DNA from: Symsagittifera roscoffensis
Lineage: Eukaryota > Xenacoelomorpha > Acoela > Convolutidae
NCBI RefSeq assembly: GCF_963678635.1
Contig: NC_087070.1
Span: 34,849,109 to 34,913,108, forward strand
DNA: 64,000 nt
Direction of reading: 5' to 3'
Numbering within the stretch: position 1 is the stretch's first letter; each line of letters starts with the position of its first letter. Positions 34,343 to 46,470 of the stretch are shown here, piece after piece. The translations under genes were made by a program, and so were the position numbers. Under the pieces are notes generated by a model. That model worked only from the letters and a program-made list of their open reading frames with translations, was not told the origin of the DNA and did no database searches.

Positions 34343-35230
34343 AGGGCAGCAAATCAGCCAGAATAACTTGTGAACGACTTAGTCTTAAACAACATTTTTT
34401 AAACTTTCGTACAAATTCTTATTTTAATTCGCAACATTGCGCAATAGACTTTTGCAAATAAAAATAAAACAAAATGCTGAGCCATTTTGTAATGTAGATT
34501 GGTCTAGGATTAGGCTTTTCGGGCAAAAACTTAATTAAGCACACAAAATTTTAAAATTCATAAGCCATAAAATCATAAGCCCCACAGATCAGAAAGTAAT
34601 TACTTTGCTTTGGGATTTTGTAGGCAGTATCGACTTTTTTTATTATATAAAAGAAGAAAAAAAAATGACATTGCACAAAAAGAACCGCTGATTGTTACGA
34701 TTTCATTAACGAAAGTAACGGAGTGTTTGAGCTCGGGTGGGTTTTTTTTTCTTCAGACAAATTTCGTCTTTTTAACTAGCAATTTTTGGCGAATTTTTTT
34801 TCGATCGTTCGAAAGGTATTGTTGCCCTGAACTCAAATTTGAAATAATGTTTAACCTGCGATCCTTTTTTTGAAAAGTTATGAGGGTTTATAGATTGCCA
34901 TTTTGGTTAAATTGGGAGAATTAACACGCGATAGATTCCGCACTAATATTGCGTAAGCGGAGATTTAATCCGTCTTAGAAATTGATCCAAATTGGTTAAA
35001 AGAAGTTTAATTGTCGTAATTGATTTGTTAAAAGGAGCGAAATTTATCTTTATGCACTTTTTATGGCGTGTGGGGGGATGATTTTCATAAAAAATTTTAA
35101 ATTTTAGAAAAAAAAGTTTTCATTTTACTTTTTTTCATTTAGTTTTTTTTTGTTATTGCTGCTCCATAGACCTAAAAAAAGGTAGTCGAAACATTCAGGG
35201 CTTGGCCCTGATACGAGCAGTCTTGTTAGT
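34343..35230 (+). repeat. Dispersed repeat R, most complete copy
   Basis: About 890 bases from AGGGCAGCAAATCAGCC to the terminal GGCCCTGATACGAGCAGTCT. Non-coding; short stretches such as TTCGAAAGGTATTGTTG recur in all copies. The terminal word GATA(TA)CGAGCAGTCTTGT also occurs at 29,066 and inside the open frame at 61.3 kb. Confidence 0.75.
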
Positions 35231-36020
35231 TTTGTCCTAAAATCCTACAAGTTAGGAAGAAATTGTTTTGCCAACAAATTAAACTTTGTTGATCTAAGCT
35301 TATTTCTAGAACTTGGCACAGAATGATAATAAAGGTGTACTATAAATTTTTCAATGGTTGATTTAAACTCCTAGCATGTTTTTGCGGCTAATCAAAGTTT
35401 GTCTTACCATGTGAAAACAAAAAAAGCTATGGCAGCACACTAAACCAATTTATTGCTTTTTAGGTTTGTACCGTTGCTTTTTAGGTTTGTACCGTTTTGC
35501 CTTAAAAAACCCAGGTAAGGAGGCAATTATCTTGTCCACAAGCTTAACTTCGAGATGTACCCACTAAATTGATCTCTAAAATTTTACAAAGAGGGATAGA
35601 AAAGTTTATCTTTGTGTTTGTGGCACAGAAAATTTGCATAAAAAAGTTTTCAGTGATTGGTTGAGGTTCTTAGCAAGTTTTGTTGGCAGATTTTATTTTG
35701 TCATATGATAGGAAAATAAATAATACTTACAAAAACTAAAATAAATTAAGAACTAGTCATAAAACTAAAATGCTGCTTGTTATTTTTGTAATTTGATATA
35801 AAGTCATTGCAATCAATTTGACAACAAAATAAAGTTCGAGAAATTCACATAGTCATATTAAAAAACGCGTGTTTGCTTATGGCTCAAAAACTTGTACTTC
35901 TAACTTTTCAGTAATGGCTGACACTCTTTGCATAATTTTTTGGCAGATTCAAACTTATCCAATCATTAAAAACAACAAAAAAATGACATCGCACAAAAAA
36001 AGATTGCCTATTTTGTTTTT
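35231..36020. other. No gene recognised
   Basis: AT-rich; a direct repeat TTTTTAGGTTTGTACCGTT occurs twice at 35,458-35,495. No coding signal. Confidence 0.4.
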
Positions 36021-36231
36021 GGATCAAGTTAACATCCTCCCCCTCCCCCAAATAGACCAAGTTAAGATCCCTCACCCCAGCGCTTAATTTAAATTAAATT
36101 TGCTGAGCGCTGCATGTAAAATGCTCGATTCTGATTGGCTGAAAAATCCCAACTTAGAACCAAGTTAACACCACCCCCCTCCCCCCTCCCCATTCCCCCC
36201 CCTACCCCCCCTCCCCCCTCCCCCCCTATCA
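36021..36231. repeat. Pyrimidine-rich tract with AAGTTAACA words
   Basis: Three words of the type (A/T)CAAGTTAA(C/G)A each followed by a C-rich run (36,026, 36,058, 36,162), ending in 60 bases of almost pure C and T (36,171-36,230). The tract borders the first 2.5-kb tandem unit. Can form triplex or slipped structures and is a likely polymorphic site. Confidence 0.8.
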
Positions 36232-38681
36232 ATTTGAAATTAGAAGTCAATAACGTTTTCGTGATCTGTTCACTTTTGCTTCAATATTGAAGTTTGCCTT
36301 CACTTAACAAAACAGACGAAGTGGGCTGAAAATCACAAGTCAAACCGCGCACATCCCATTTGAGCGTGAATAAGTCTTGTTCCTGCAAATTCAACAATGA
36401 AATCAAATCACAAAAACTACAAGTGAAAACCATTGTTGATTTGCACTTGAAAAATCACCTGTAAATAACGCGCACAAAATTTTTCGCGTTCGGTTTTTTG
36501 AGTGCAATAGATTTTTCAAGCTGAGTTGGCTTAAATTTTTTCGTTTGTTGTTTGATTTCATCAACAGCATATGCACAAATTATTTTCTGCAAAAAGATTG
36601 CTTAGAATCCGCCGCCAAATGGTTAAAAGTCTCTACGATTGATTCGCTTTACTTCAAAAAATGTTCGCGCTGACCACTTTTTAAAAATAGATTCGGGTGT
36701 AATGCTGCACTTAGTACGCAAGGACTCAAAAAGTCAGCAAAAAACGAAAATCAACTCAAATAATAACTAAACCACATCCCACAAAGCGAATTACCTGTGT
36801 GCGTTACTGCTCTACTTCGTATTTAAAGATGCTGTAATATCAATGCTGTAATACCAAAGATGCTGTAATGCAACGCGGTTTTTGAAATAGTTTTAATATT
36901 AGACAAAACAAAACTGATGACAAACCTTGATCATAGAATTTAGCAAAATTATTATGATGCAATATGTTTGGCGAAACCCTCGACCAAAACTTTTTCCAAA
37001 AACGGATTTTTTTAGCTTTTTCATTCTATCTAAGATTCAGCTTAAGTTACTGGTTTATTTACTGAAAAACCTTTAAAATAAGTTAGTCTCGTAAGTAGCA
37101 CAACGAAGTTTATGAAGTGTTTTATCTCCTAAGTGTTTAATAAACAAGTTTTTTTTGATAGCTTAAAATGTCTTTTTACTATCTGAAACTTTGTAGTTGC
37201 TAAGTTTTTGAGCGTTTTGCTTATTTTGTTGGAGATTTTAGCCTTCTCAAATTTTGTTCGGCTACGTATGAGGCTTACTTTGATGTAGTTTTTTCAGTGA
37301 TTGACCTATTAGTTTTAGCCTAAAAACGCAAGAACTTGACTCGTGCACTAGCAATGTAATTCCAGCACTTTTTTCGGGATGCTACACTGGGACTAGGGGC
37401 TCACAAACTCTTTAGCTTTGCGTTGATGAGCAAACAAATTTTAAAAAAACAAGGCGATCGGTTTATAGATTTAAGCTCAAAAAATAATTCTAAACTTATT
37501 TTTATTTTTTAGCTTTTTGGGTTTGTGGAACTTCTTTTATGAATTGTTTTCCTGGCTCTAAGTGTCTGAATGGAAAATCATTCCAATTTAAATCAAAGAG
37601 CGTTTGAATAATTGGGGGTCTTCGAAGTCCATTGATAAATTGCTTAAGTGTGGTTTGCATCATTTAACAAGGCGACTTATTGGCAAGGTAATTTCTTTTC
37701 AAACCTTACGCGAATTGATTTGCGCCTGTTTGTCTGACTTTAAATAGCAAAAAATTTCCCGCTTTATTCGTTGATGCTCACCGCAGTCCCCGGTGAAAAC
37801 ATTTTCATTTTCATTTTGGAGTAAAACGGAGTTAAACGGTAGAAATGGCTTTAAAGTGAAGTGATAATAATTGGCTACGGTGACAAAAAATAGGTAGTGA
37901 AATTGTTTGGTGTCAATTTGTTTATTTATAAAAAGCTGGGAGCTTCCCTCAAGAGGGTACAATTTCTTCTTAAATTCCAACATCTTCATTATTCTTTTAT
38001 CACCACACATACTACTTTACCACCCGTTATTAAACTTTTTAATCACCAAACTATTTTTTTTGAAGTGTCCAAAAATGACAACAATTATCGATTCCTATCG
38101 AAATTTTAAAAATTAGTGCACCCATGGTCTTTTGAGCATTGGGGGTTTCCCATAGAATGCATAATTTTTTCATCAAGCAGTTACAGATCAACTCAATTCG
38201 GACCTTCAAATATATTTCCGCCAATTGCCTAAAAATTGTAACAGATAAACTAAACATGTAAGGAGCAATTTAAGAAATAAGTAGCCAAAATTACGAATCT
38301 TCATAATAGCTTTGACATTCTAACTAAAGGTCTTTGACTTTTTTCTATATATCTGAATTATCTTTTGTCTAGAACTCAAAACAAAAAAATGTGATTTTTT
38401 TAGTAAAATTAACTAGAATTGAGAACAGCTAATTTGGCCAAAGAATGATAAAGCATGATGTAATGTGTTATTGTAACAGGCTTAAGTGCGTTTTTAACTC
38501 TCGACACATTGCTGGGTCAGGTCTCGATGAGGTTCAATACAAAAAAGTGAATCATTTGTACTGCAAGCTTATGTGACTTTGTAGCATGAACTGAGAATGG
38601 AAACTGTATGTTCATAGCATAGCCAACAGACAGTTGTAAAATTGCAAAAGAACAGGGAAGCCAAAAAAAAACAATTGCAAA
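36232..38681. repeat. 2.5-kb tandem unit P1
   Basis: First of three related units. Starts CAATTTGAAATTAGAAGTC, ends near AATTGCAAA just before the Polinton. Corresponding words lie about 2.5 kb apart once the Polinton is removed. By eye 85 to 92 percent identical to P2. Non-coding: the open frames are not conserved in frame between units. Confidence 0.8.
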
Positions 38682-38687
38682 TTCGTT
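38682..38687. other. Left target-site duplication of the Polinton
   Basis: TTCGTT directly before the AGTA terminus. Its partner on the right is TTCCTT (56,276-56,281): five of six match. Polintons make six-base duplications. Confidence 0.7.
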
Positions 38688-39095
38688 AGTAATATATGTT
38701 GGATTCAAATCGTCCGGCGGGGGGGGGGGGTGAAGACCCCCATGTATTAACATAGGCTATAGAGTATCCGGTCTTCATTCTATGTATTAAGATAGGTTTT
38801 AGATTTCCCAATGTATTAAGATAGGGAAAAGGTTTCCCAATGTATTAAGAAACCAGGTTTCAGATGGTAAGTTTCAGACGGTAAGTTTTTTTCGTCGCCC
38901 GAGTTTCTTATGTATAGTGTATAGATTTCCTATGTATAAGAAATTAATTGTAGGGAATTAAGAACTCATTAGGATATGATTCCTAATGTATTACGATGGT
39001 AAAGTTTCAGATGGTAAGATGGTAATTTTCAAAAAAACTTTGGCACCTGAATTTTTTGGAGCTCGATTTTGCCAGTGTTCCAGATTCTAAATGCT
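38688..39095 (+). repeat. Left terminal inverted repeat of the Polinton
   Basis: Pairs with 56,275-56,022. Outer part: TATGTTGGATTCAAA, then a CGTCCGG word, a run of 12 G, then TGAAGACCCCCATGTATTAA. Contains five ATGTATTAA words spaced about 15 to 35 bases and several ATGGTAAG words. An insertion of about 110 bases (38,890-39,005) interrupts the match; it resumes at TTTTTTGGAGCTCGATTTTG. Confidence 0.9.
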
Positions 39096-39406
39096 TTCCT
39101 AATCAAAAAACAATATACTGTTAACCCAAACGTAGCGTTTAAAAAAAGTTTTTTCAAAAAAAGATTAATTACAGAGAAAATGAATTACTTCACAGCATCG
39201 TATGCACTTTTACTACATAATCTTTTACAAATTTAGAGGTTTAGTATGTATTTCGTCACATTCAACTTCTCGTTTAGGGTAAAAAATAGCTCAGTCCTTT
39301 TTTAGTTTGTTCATAAGTTGCGACTGCATGGTTAATTGTTTTAAATCCTCTATTCGTTGACTTCAAATTCACTGCTTCATCCAGTACTTGTCGATACTTG
39401 GCCATC

Positions 39407-42400
39407 GGTCCATCTCCAGAGTCTTCTAATGCACGTTTGTTCAGACCTTTACTGCTAAACTTATACTTTTGACTTTTACTATCGTAACAGCAATAGGTTT
39501 TACTACACAGGCATAACATTTCGGTGCATCTGAACTCCTCCTTGAATAATCCTGGTTCTCTCTTGTCATGTTTCTTATGTTTAGAACAGCAAGTACGGGG
39601 AAAAAAGTTGTTTTTTGCATCTGCTCTGAAGTCGTCTCGACAGTCCTTGCTTCGCTTTTCAGTCCATTCTGCTCGCTTGCTGGGAAGGATACAATCATCT
39701 AAATCTTCTTCTGCCAAAGCCAAATAGAGGGAATCTGTATCCATTTCGAGTTCTTCGAATTTGTTGACATCGCAAAATTTATCGAAAAAGTTATAATACA
39801 GCTCCAACATTCTCAACTTGGCATACTGTAGTATAAAGAATCCTACTATAATTGGTTCACGATGCTCTATAGTAGATTTAACAAGTTCCACTTCAAACAA
39901 ATCTTTAGCTACGATATTAAGTCTCTTGAAGAGTTGGTTATTGATAGCTTTGTGGGTTTTTTGTCTTCAAGAAATTTTGTCATTGCATGTTTTGATCTAT
40001 CCATTATTTGATAGCCGTAGGAGTTATTTCTAGGAAGTTTCATTTTTCGGCTACTACGCCAGATAAGGGATTTTCATCGCCGGCTCGCCTAGCATCAACA
40101 ACAGACTGAACAAAACTATTGAATACTTCATATGGTGTGTATTGTACAAAACGATGAGTTTTTGTACACTGTAGTCCAAGATCCAAGTAAAAACTGAAAA
40201 GTGATGTAATCAGTGTTCCGTTGTTCAATTTGAAGCCCGATATCAACATTCTTTGCGGTTGTTTTAACAAATCGTTTTCTTCTGCATATGTCTTCATATA
40301 TTCCCCAATATCGTTTTTGGTATCATCTATATTTGTGAAATTAGGTGGGAAATTGGAAAATTTTGCTTTTAGCTCAACTGGAACACTCAGATCACATTGC
40401 ACGTAGCCGAACATTGTTTCATTTCTAATGTTTTGCACCAGTGAACTGAAAGAAAGAGGTCTTTTGAAGGGAAAGTGAGTTCTAACGCGATTTTTTACGT
40501 CTACATTGTTTTAAAATTGATCCCACCAGCTACAATCCCACATTTCTTCTATAGATTATCCTTTTTCTCGAATGTAATTTTTTCGAAGCTCATCCATTTC
40601 TCTTTTCTTGGTTCCTCGTTTGATATTATCATCAGTTAGGCTCGGTCTAGCTTCTTGACGAGGACAAAATGGAAATAACAAACCATTGCTTCAAAGACAG
40701 TCTTACAATGGTTGCAATAACCATCAACACTGAAGCAATCAATTTTTTTATGTTTTCCTGTAGTGTAGTAACTCTCAATTTTACATTCAAGTCTGGTTGC
40801 TTGAAAATATGCCATGACCATAATTTCAATTGTTCGAACTCGATTATGCCTTGCCTTGAATTTTTGTGTTTCTTCATCGTAGTCCCATCTCGAATACAAA
40901 CCTGTGGGCATATCCTGACACATAGAATAAGGATAGAGTTGACTAGCATCAATACCAACGATTGATTTGCACAAATTGTTTGATTTTCGAAGAAAGGATT
41001 CATTTGCTGTTGCTTTTCTTGTGAAAACAATTGAGGGACCACCGGTCATATCTTCACGTATTTTTTCAAGCAAGTCAATATCACTCGGAAAGAATGGGTC
41101 AAACTCATAATCGGTTGATTTGTGTAGACAGAATTTCGCTAAATTTGGTAGTGTGCAGCCGAGCTTTAACATGTCTATCCCTTTGTCACGATAAACTTCA
41201 ATCATTTTCTGCATAGCATCAAGGGTCCATCTCCAGAGTCTTCTAATGCACGTTTGTTCAGACCTTTGCTGCTAAACTTATACTTTTGACTTTTACTATC
41301 GTAACAGCAATAGGTTTTACTTCACAGGCATAACATTTCGGTGCATCTGAACTCCTCCTTGAATAATCCTGGTTCTCTCTTGTCATGTTTCTTATGTTTA
41401 GAACAGCAAGTACGGGGAAAAAAGTTGTTTTTTGCATCTACTCTGAAGTCGTCTCGACAGTCCTTGCTTCGCTTTTCAGTCCATTCTGCTCGCTTGCTGG
41501 GAAGGATACAATCATCTAAATCTTCTTCTGCCAAAGCCAAATAGAGAAAATCTGTATCCATTTCGAGTTCTTCGAATTTGTTGACATCGCAAAACTTATC
41601 GAAAAAGTTATAATACAGCTCCAACATTCTCAACTTGGCATACTGTAGTATAAAGAATCCTACTATAATTGGTTCACGATGCTCTATAGTAGATTTAACA
41701 AGTTCCACTTCAAACAAATCTTTAGCTACGATATTAAGTCTCTTGAAGAGTTGGTTATTGATAGCTTTGTGGGTTTTTTTGTCTTCAAGAAATTTTGTCA
41801 TTGCATGTTTTGATCTATCCATTATTTGATAGCCGTAGGAGTTATTTCTAAGAAGTTTCATTTTTCGGCTACTACGCCAGATAAGGGATTTTCATCGCCG
41901 GCTCGCCTAGCATCAACAACAGACTGAACAAAACTGTTGAATACTTCATGTGGTGTGTATTGTACAAAACGATGAGTTTTTGTACACTGTAGTCCAAGAT
42001 CCAAGTAAAAACTGAAAAGTGATGTAATCAGTGTTCCGTTGTTCAATTTGAAGCCCGATATCAACATTCTTTGCGGTTGTTTTAACAAATCGTTTTCTTC
42101 TGCATATGTCTTCATATATTCCCCAATATCGTTTTTGGTATCATCTATATTTGTGAAATTAGGTGGGAAATTGGAAAATTTTGCTTTTAGCTCAACTGGA
42201 ACACTCAGATCACATTGCACGTAGCCGAACATTGTTTCATTTCTAATGTTTTGCACCAGTGAACTGAAAGAAAGAGGTCTTTTGAAGGGAAAGTGAGTTC
42301 TAACGCGATTTTTTACGTCTACATTGTTTTAAAATTGATCCCACCAGCTACAATCCCACATTTCTTCTATAGAGTATCCTTTTTCTCGAATGTAATTTTT

Positions 42401-43041
42401 TCGAAGCTCATCCATTTCTCTTTTCTTGGTTCCTCGTTTGATATTATCATCAGTTAGGCTCGGTCTAGCTTCTTGACGAGGACAAAATGGAAATAACAAA
42501 CCATTGCTTCAAAGACAGTCTTACAATGGTTGCAATAACCATCAACACTGAAGCAATCAATTTTTTTGTGTTTTCCTGTAGCGTAGTAACTCTCAATTTT
42601 ACATTCAAGTCTGGTTGCTTGAAAATATGCCATGACCATAATTTCAATTGTTCGAACTCGATTATGCCTTGCCTTGAATTTTTGTGTTTCTTCATCGTAG
42701 TCCCATCTCGTATACAAACCTGTGGGCATATCCTGACACATGGAATAAGGATAGAGTTGACTAGCATCAATACCAACGATTGATTTGCACAAATTATTTG
42801 ATTTTCGAAGAAAGGATTCATTTGCTGTTGCTTTTCTTGTGAAAACAATTGAGGGACCACCGGTCATATCTTCACGTATTTTTTCAAGCAAGTCAATATC
42901 ACTCGAAAAGAATGGGTCAAACTCATAATCGGTTGATTTGTGTAGACAGAATTTCGCTAAATTTGGTAGTGTGCAGCCGAGCTTTAACATGTCTATCCCT
43001 TTGTCATGATAAAATTCAATCATTTTCTGCATAGCATCAAG
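39407..43041. repeat. 1.82-kb direct tandem duplication in the polymerase gene
   Basis: Unit 1 is about 39,407-41,223 and unit 2 about 41,224-43,041, displaced by 1,817-1,818 bases. Only GGT is shared at all three borders. Both units contain polymerase motifs A, B and C. They differ in places that matter: motif C is D-T-D-S in unit 1 and D-T-D-F in unit 2 (near 41,550), and a Cys codon (TGT) in unit 1 is a stop (TGA) in unit 2 near 41,321. Confidence 0.95.
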
Positions 43042-45263
43042 GGTAGGAACAACATCCTTGTTGTTATACCAACGTAGAAAGTCGCAAAATGATGTCATCT
43101 TTTCCTGTTCCCAGATAGATTTAAGGTAGTTGTAGTTTTCCAATTCCGTAAGTGGTTTGGTTTCAAGCCCGAGTTTTTTCAAGGCTTGCTCTTCAGTTAA
43201 TCCACTATTGAGAAGCTTCTGAAAATCGTCATACTCTTTATCGAGAGGGTTGCTATTCTTCAGTTTGCTGTAAAAGTCATCATACGAGGGTAGTTGTTGC
43301 TCATCAAGCTTGTTGGGAGTATCAAACCACTCGTATGGAAAGTATCCTTTCATCTCACTTGCTTTATAAGCCTTAAGAAAAAAGTCTAAACTAGTAGCTC
43401 CACCAAAAAACTTTATAACAACCAGAAGCTGAACATTTCCAATTTTGAAGGAAACAAAGTCGTTTGCTTTCTTGATAACTGAAGGTTCAATATCTTTTTC
43501 GCTGATAAGATAGGGAATGAGGTATGATTTAATGAGGTTTATATCATACCGACCACTGTTGAATCCAAATACTGGTAGAGTATTCGTGTATCTCACTAGA
43601 TATTGCATCAAATCAATCAATTGATTTTTTTGAATCCTGAGAAAGTGAGTGGATGCGTCTGTTTCTCCCTCATCCTCGATACATTCGTCTTCGTACTCTC
43701 TTGCTTCAATCTTATTGAAACTGCCTCGTCCATTAAGTATGCTGAAAATTGTGTGTAGCCGCTTTTTGATGTTATTTTCAATTTCCAGAATTTTGATCGC
43801 ATATCGTCCGCCAACAATTCCAAGTTTGCCACAAAGTCAATAATGAGGGATTGTGGATCTTTATCACATAAAAATATGGGTTTGTCAAGTAAATTCGATG
43901 AGATTGACACTGATATGGGTTCATGCTTCCCGATCCAAGTTATTGTTTCGGTTGGTTTTAGTTCTTCGGATGGCACGCAAATTGATTCAAAGTCAAAAAT
44001 AGCGACATTCTCGAATAAATTTTGTTCTTTGGTATAATCAATATTGAACCCATCCGCTCGTAGAGTGTAAACGTTTTAGGGGTAAATGTTTGTGATTCGA
44101 TCTTTGCATCGTAGAAGATGCTTGTTGAAATTTTGAGATAGATTGAAAAATGTATCGCAATTTGGGCATCGGAAGCATTTGAAGAAGTTGTCAATGTTAT
44201 TGACGTAAATAATGTGGTTGTTGTATCGTAGAAGTTTCACTGTATTCTCATATTTACCGATACTTCTCCGAGCTAATTCTCCCACGAAGTCTCCGTCTTC
44301 AATGTCAATATCGTAGATAAAGATATTTTTATCTACTACATCTTCAATTATTGGTAGATTATCCATCGAAACTCCGCGAAACTGTTGCGGATCACAACCC
44401 AATTTTTCCAGAAAATCCTTAAAGGTCTTGGAAGTGGATGTTTCAAGATTAGTTGTTCCATGTAAATGAACTGCAAGTGCTCGAAACAAATGCAAATTGT
44501 CATTGTATGGTTCTTGCGTGTGCGCATCCGAAATCAAACAATTAACCTGGTGGTTCCTCAGAAGTGTTTCGGGAATCACTTAATCTCGACATCCCATGGG
44601 TACGTTTTTCAGTAAGGCTGCAAAAACGGTCATATTAGTGATCAGCTTGAATCGCCATTTCGTATTTTGTCTCTCTTGTGTACAAATTTCAATGATACCT
44701 TGCTTATTGGCCTTGTTCTGTATAGTCGTCAAGTCTGCTTTAGTACAAAGCAGTATAGATTTATCAAAGAGTGTTATTTTCATGAGCGTAGAAATAACGT
44801 TATTCGCCGGTTTCTATATTACGTAACACAAATCCCAAGGCAATGTTGATTTTTGCTGCACAATCAAGTTATTCAAAGACTTGTTCCAGTTTTTCATTAA
44901 CAAGATTAGGATTTAGTTTTGAAAGTTGAAAAATGAATACTTTGTGGCGTCCTTTTTCCATCTCGGTATCTGTCAAGAAGTGTTGACAGGCATTCAATTC
45001 ATCTCGTAGCTGATCACTATCCTCCTCGTTTTCCAAGATTTTATTCAAATCAGCAACAGAATCACTCATTTTTCTCGCTTTCAACCCGTGATCCTTCTTG
45101 CGATCCTGTTGAAGTGAATAATAGCTTGGGAATTCTTTCTCACACGATACACACTTTGTTGACTTTGGGGTTGACTTTATGTGCTTCTTGCTCGTATGGA
45201 AATTCATTTCTTGCAGGTTGTATGTACAATAACTACTTTCCGGACAAGAAATAACTCCTCGCA

Positions 45264-45264
45264 C
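45264..45264 (-). other. Frameshift zone in the first zinc finger of the polymerase
   Basis: From the ATG at 45,359 the frame reads MPALNRNETAKCEGCSKMYV, then shifts by one base close to 45,288; the following finger (RGVISCPESSYC) is in another frame. Marked as a point because the exact base cannot be fixed without a reference. Confidence 0.6.
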
Positions 45265-45359
45265 ACAACTCTTGCGATGTCGGGCAGCGCATTTTGACGA
45301 ACATACATCTTACTGCAGCCCTCGCATTTCGCTGTCTCATTCCTGTTAAGTGCTGGCAT

Positions 45360-45472
45360 CTGAAAAAAAAGTGGGAGATTTAGCTTGTAGTTAAATTAAA
45401 TAAAAGTACATGGCACATACAAAATTGGGAGATTTAAAAAGTCCCAAAAAACATTCGATTATTTATACTTAC
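45360..45472 (-). other. Candidate leader intron of the polymerase gene
   Basis: On the minus strand GTAAGTATAAAT starts at 45,472 and CTTTTTTTTCAG ends at 45,360, immediately followed by the ATG of the polymerase at 45,359. A consensus donor, a pyrimidine tract and an acceptor abutting the start codon make a 113-base 5-prime UTR intron likely; the acceptor could instead serve trans-splicing. Confidence 0.6.
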
Positions 45473-45544
45473 TTTGATTAGTTCAAATTTATCTAAAATA
45501 TTTTCAAGTAGTTATACAAAGCATAGAGCGATTGCTTTTAACGT

Positions 45545-45660
45545 AAAAGAAAATCAGAATGAAATGAGTATTTTTTACTATAACTTAGAGAAAATCAATC
45601 AATCGGAATTGAGTTTTCTTTTATTTATCACTGTTTGTTGGAAGTCAACCAATCAGAATC
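45545..45660 (-). promoter_or_regulatory. CCAAT-type array, left
   Basis: Three imperfect units 43 to 51 bases apart: AAAATCAGAATGAAATGAG (45,550), AATCAATCGGAATTGAG (45,593) and AACCAATCAGAATCCAG (45,648). The last contains CCAATCAG, a perfect NF-Y-type box. On the minus strand each reads (T)TCTGATTGG-like, the same word as the right array, so the two arrays face away from each other. Confidence 0.6.
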
Positions 45661-45818
45661 CAGCATTTTCTAAAAGTGAATTGTTTATTATTTCAAAAGA
45701 AACCCTAATTATTATTTGAAAAAAGTCTAGCAAAAAACATTTGAAAGAGTTACTTTGCAAGAAAAAAGAAAAAATTCCAATTGATTTTCTTATTGATGAA
45801 ATATATGTTGACTCTTAG

Positions 45819-46223
45819 TTTTTTCATAATTTTTTGGACGTTTTTATTTCACAAAATACAGTAATCCGACTAAGTAAAAGTCTCTCCAGAGAAACTTCCT
45901 CAATCAAAGAATTTACTTTTGATCCACATATTGCGTATCAAAGTTTTAAACTTACGGCTGAATTACACCTCACAAGGAAAGAAATTTTGTTTATTCTCGA
46001 GAATTTGAAATTAATCAAAAAGTCGTACGATAATATATCAAAAACTTTTCTTATCCCCTTCCCAATACCCAAATTTGTAAAAAATCTCCCGCAAAGTTCT
46101 TTATTCCTTCATTTCTTTAAGGATTTTAAAACTTCAAAATCCTGCTTGATTCGGTTTGGAATCAGATTTCCAGGGATTTGCTTTGAAAAATTCATCAACT
46201 TTGAGTTATCCTCCCAAATTTAA
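45819..46223 (+). pseudogene. Polinton central frame, unknown function
   Basis: An open frame of about 134 codons following a TAG at 45,816; it has no ATG at all. It reads as amphipathic, helix-prone sequence (LTRKEILFILENLKLIKKSY) followed by a hydrophobic, Phe-rich part (KNLPQSSLFLHFFKDF). In a second frame from about 46,222 a coiled segment follows (IKKLDYLLKNRQLLIDYIQK). These may be parts of one broken gene. I do not recognise a family. Confidence 0.35.
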
Positions 46224-46240
46224 ATCAGAAATCAAAAAAC

Positions 46241-46462
46241 TTGACTATCTACTCAAAAATCGGCAACTTCTCATTGATTACATTCAAAAAATTCAATTAT
46301 CTCGATAAAAAATTTGCAGAGATTCTACTTTTATTAATTTTCCTTCTTCTGTTTCTTATATCGGCAATATTTCTTATTTTTACTGCCAACAATTTTTGGT
46401 CATTTATTTTTGCAATTGCTTTTGTGTATAATTTTACTAATTTGGAAGACTTAAGCCCTTAA
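46241..46462 (+). pseudogene. Hydrophobic frame, possible membrane segment
   Basis: Short frame without ATG that encodes two strongly hydrophobic stretches (AEILLLLIFLLLFLISAIFL and FWSFIFAIAFVYNF). AT-rich DNA easily yields such frames, and a competing frame with a plausible coiled coil overlaps its first third, so it may be a shadow. Kept because it lies in the central part of the Polinton where nothing else explains the sequence. Confidence 0.2.
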
Positions 46463-46470
46463 TAAGTTCC

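Larger units (their letters stand above)
39225..45359 (-). pseudogene. Polinton protein-primed type B DNA polymerase
   Basis: ATG at 45,359 to TAA at 39,225; about 1,440 codons if the internal duplication is discounted. N-terminus: C-x2-C...H zinc-finger (AKCEGCSKMY), two more C2H2-like fingers (SCPESSYCTYN; CVSCEKEFPSYYSLQ), later another (RCPNCDTFFN at about 44,115). Exonuclease II motif FGFNSGRYDINLIK (about 43,560). Polymerase motif A GIDASQLYPYSM, motif B KLLRNNSYGYQ, motif C MDTDSLYLAL (39,741). NDNLHLFRAL at about 44,490 recalls an OTU-type D-x-N-C-L-F-R-A site with His for Cys; low confidence. Broken by a frameshift in the first zinc finger, stops after EQVFE, GCRD and others, a 1.82-kb internal duplication out of frame, and a frameshift in the last 20 codons. 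Confidence 0.93.

Noticed and set aside
37699-38116. Overlapping frames on both strands in tandem unit P1
   Set aside because: The matching region of P2 is open in other frames and with different lengths, so coding constraint is not seen.
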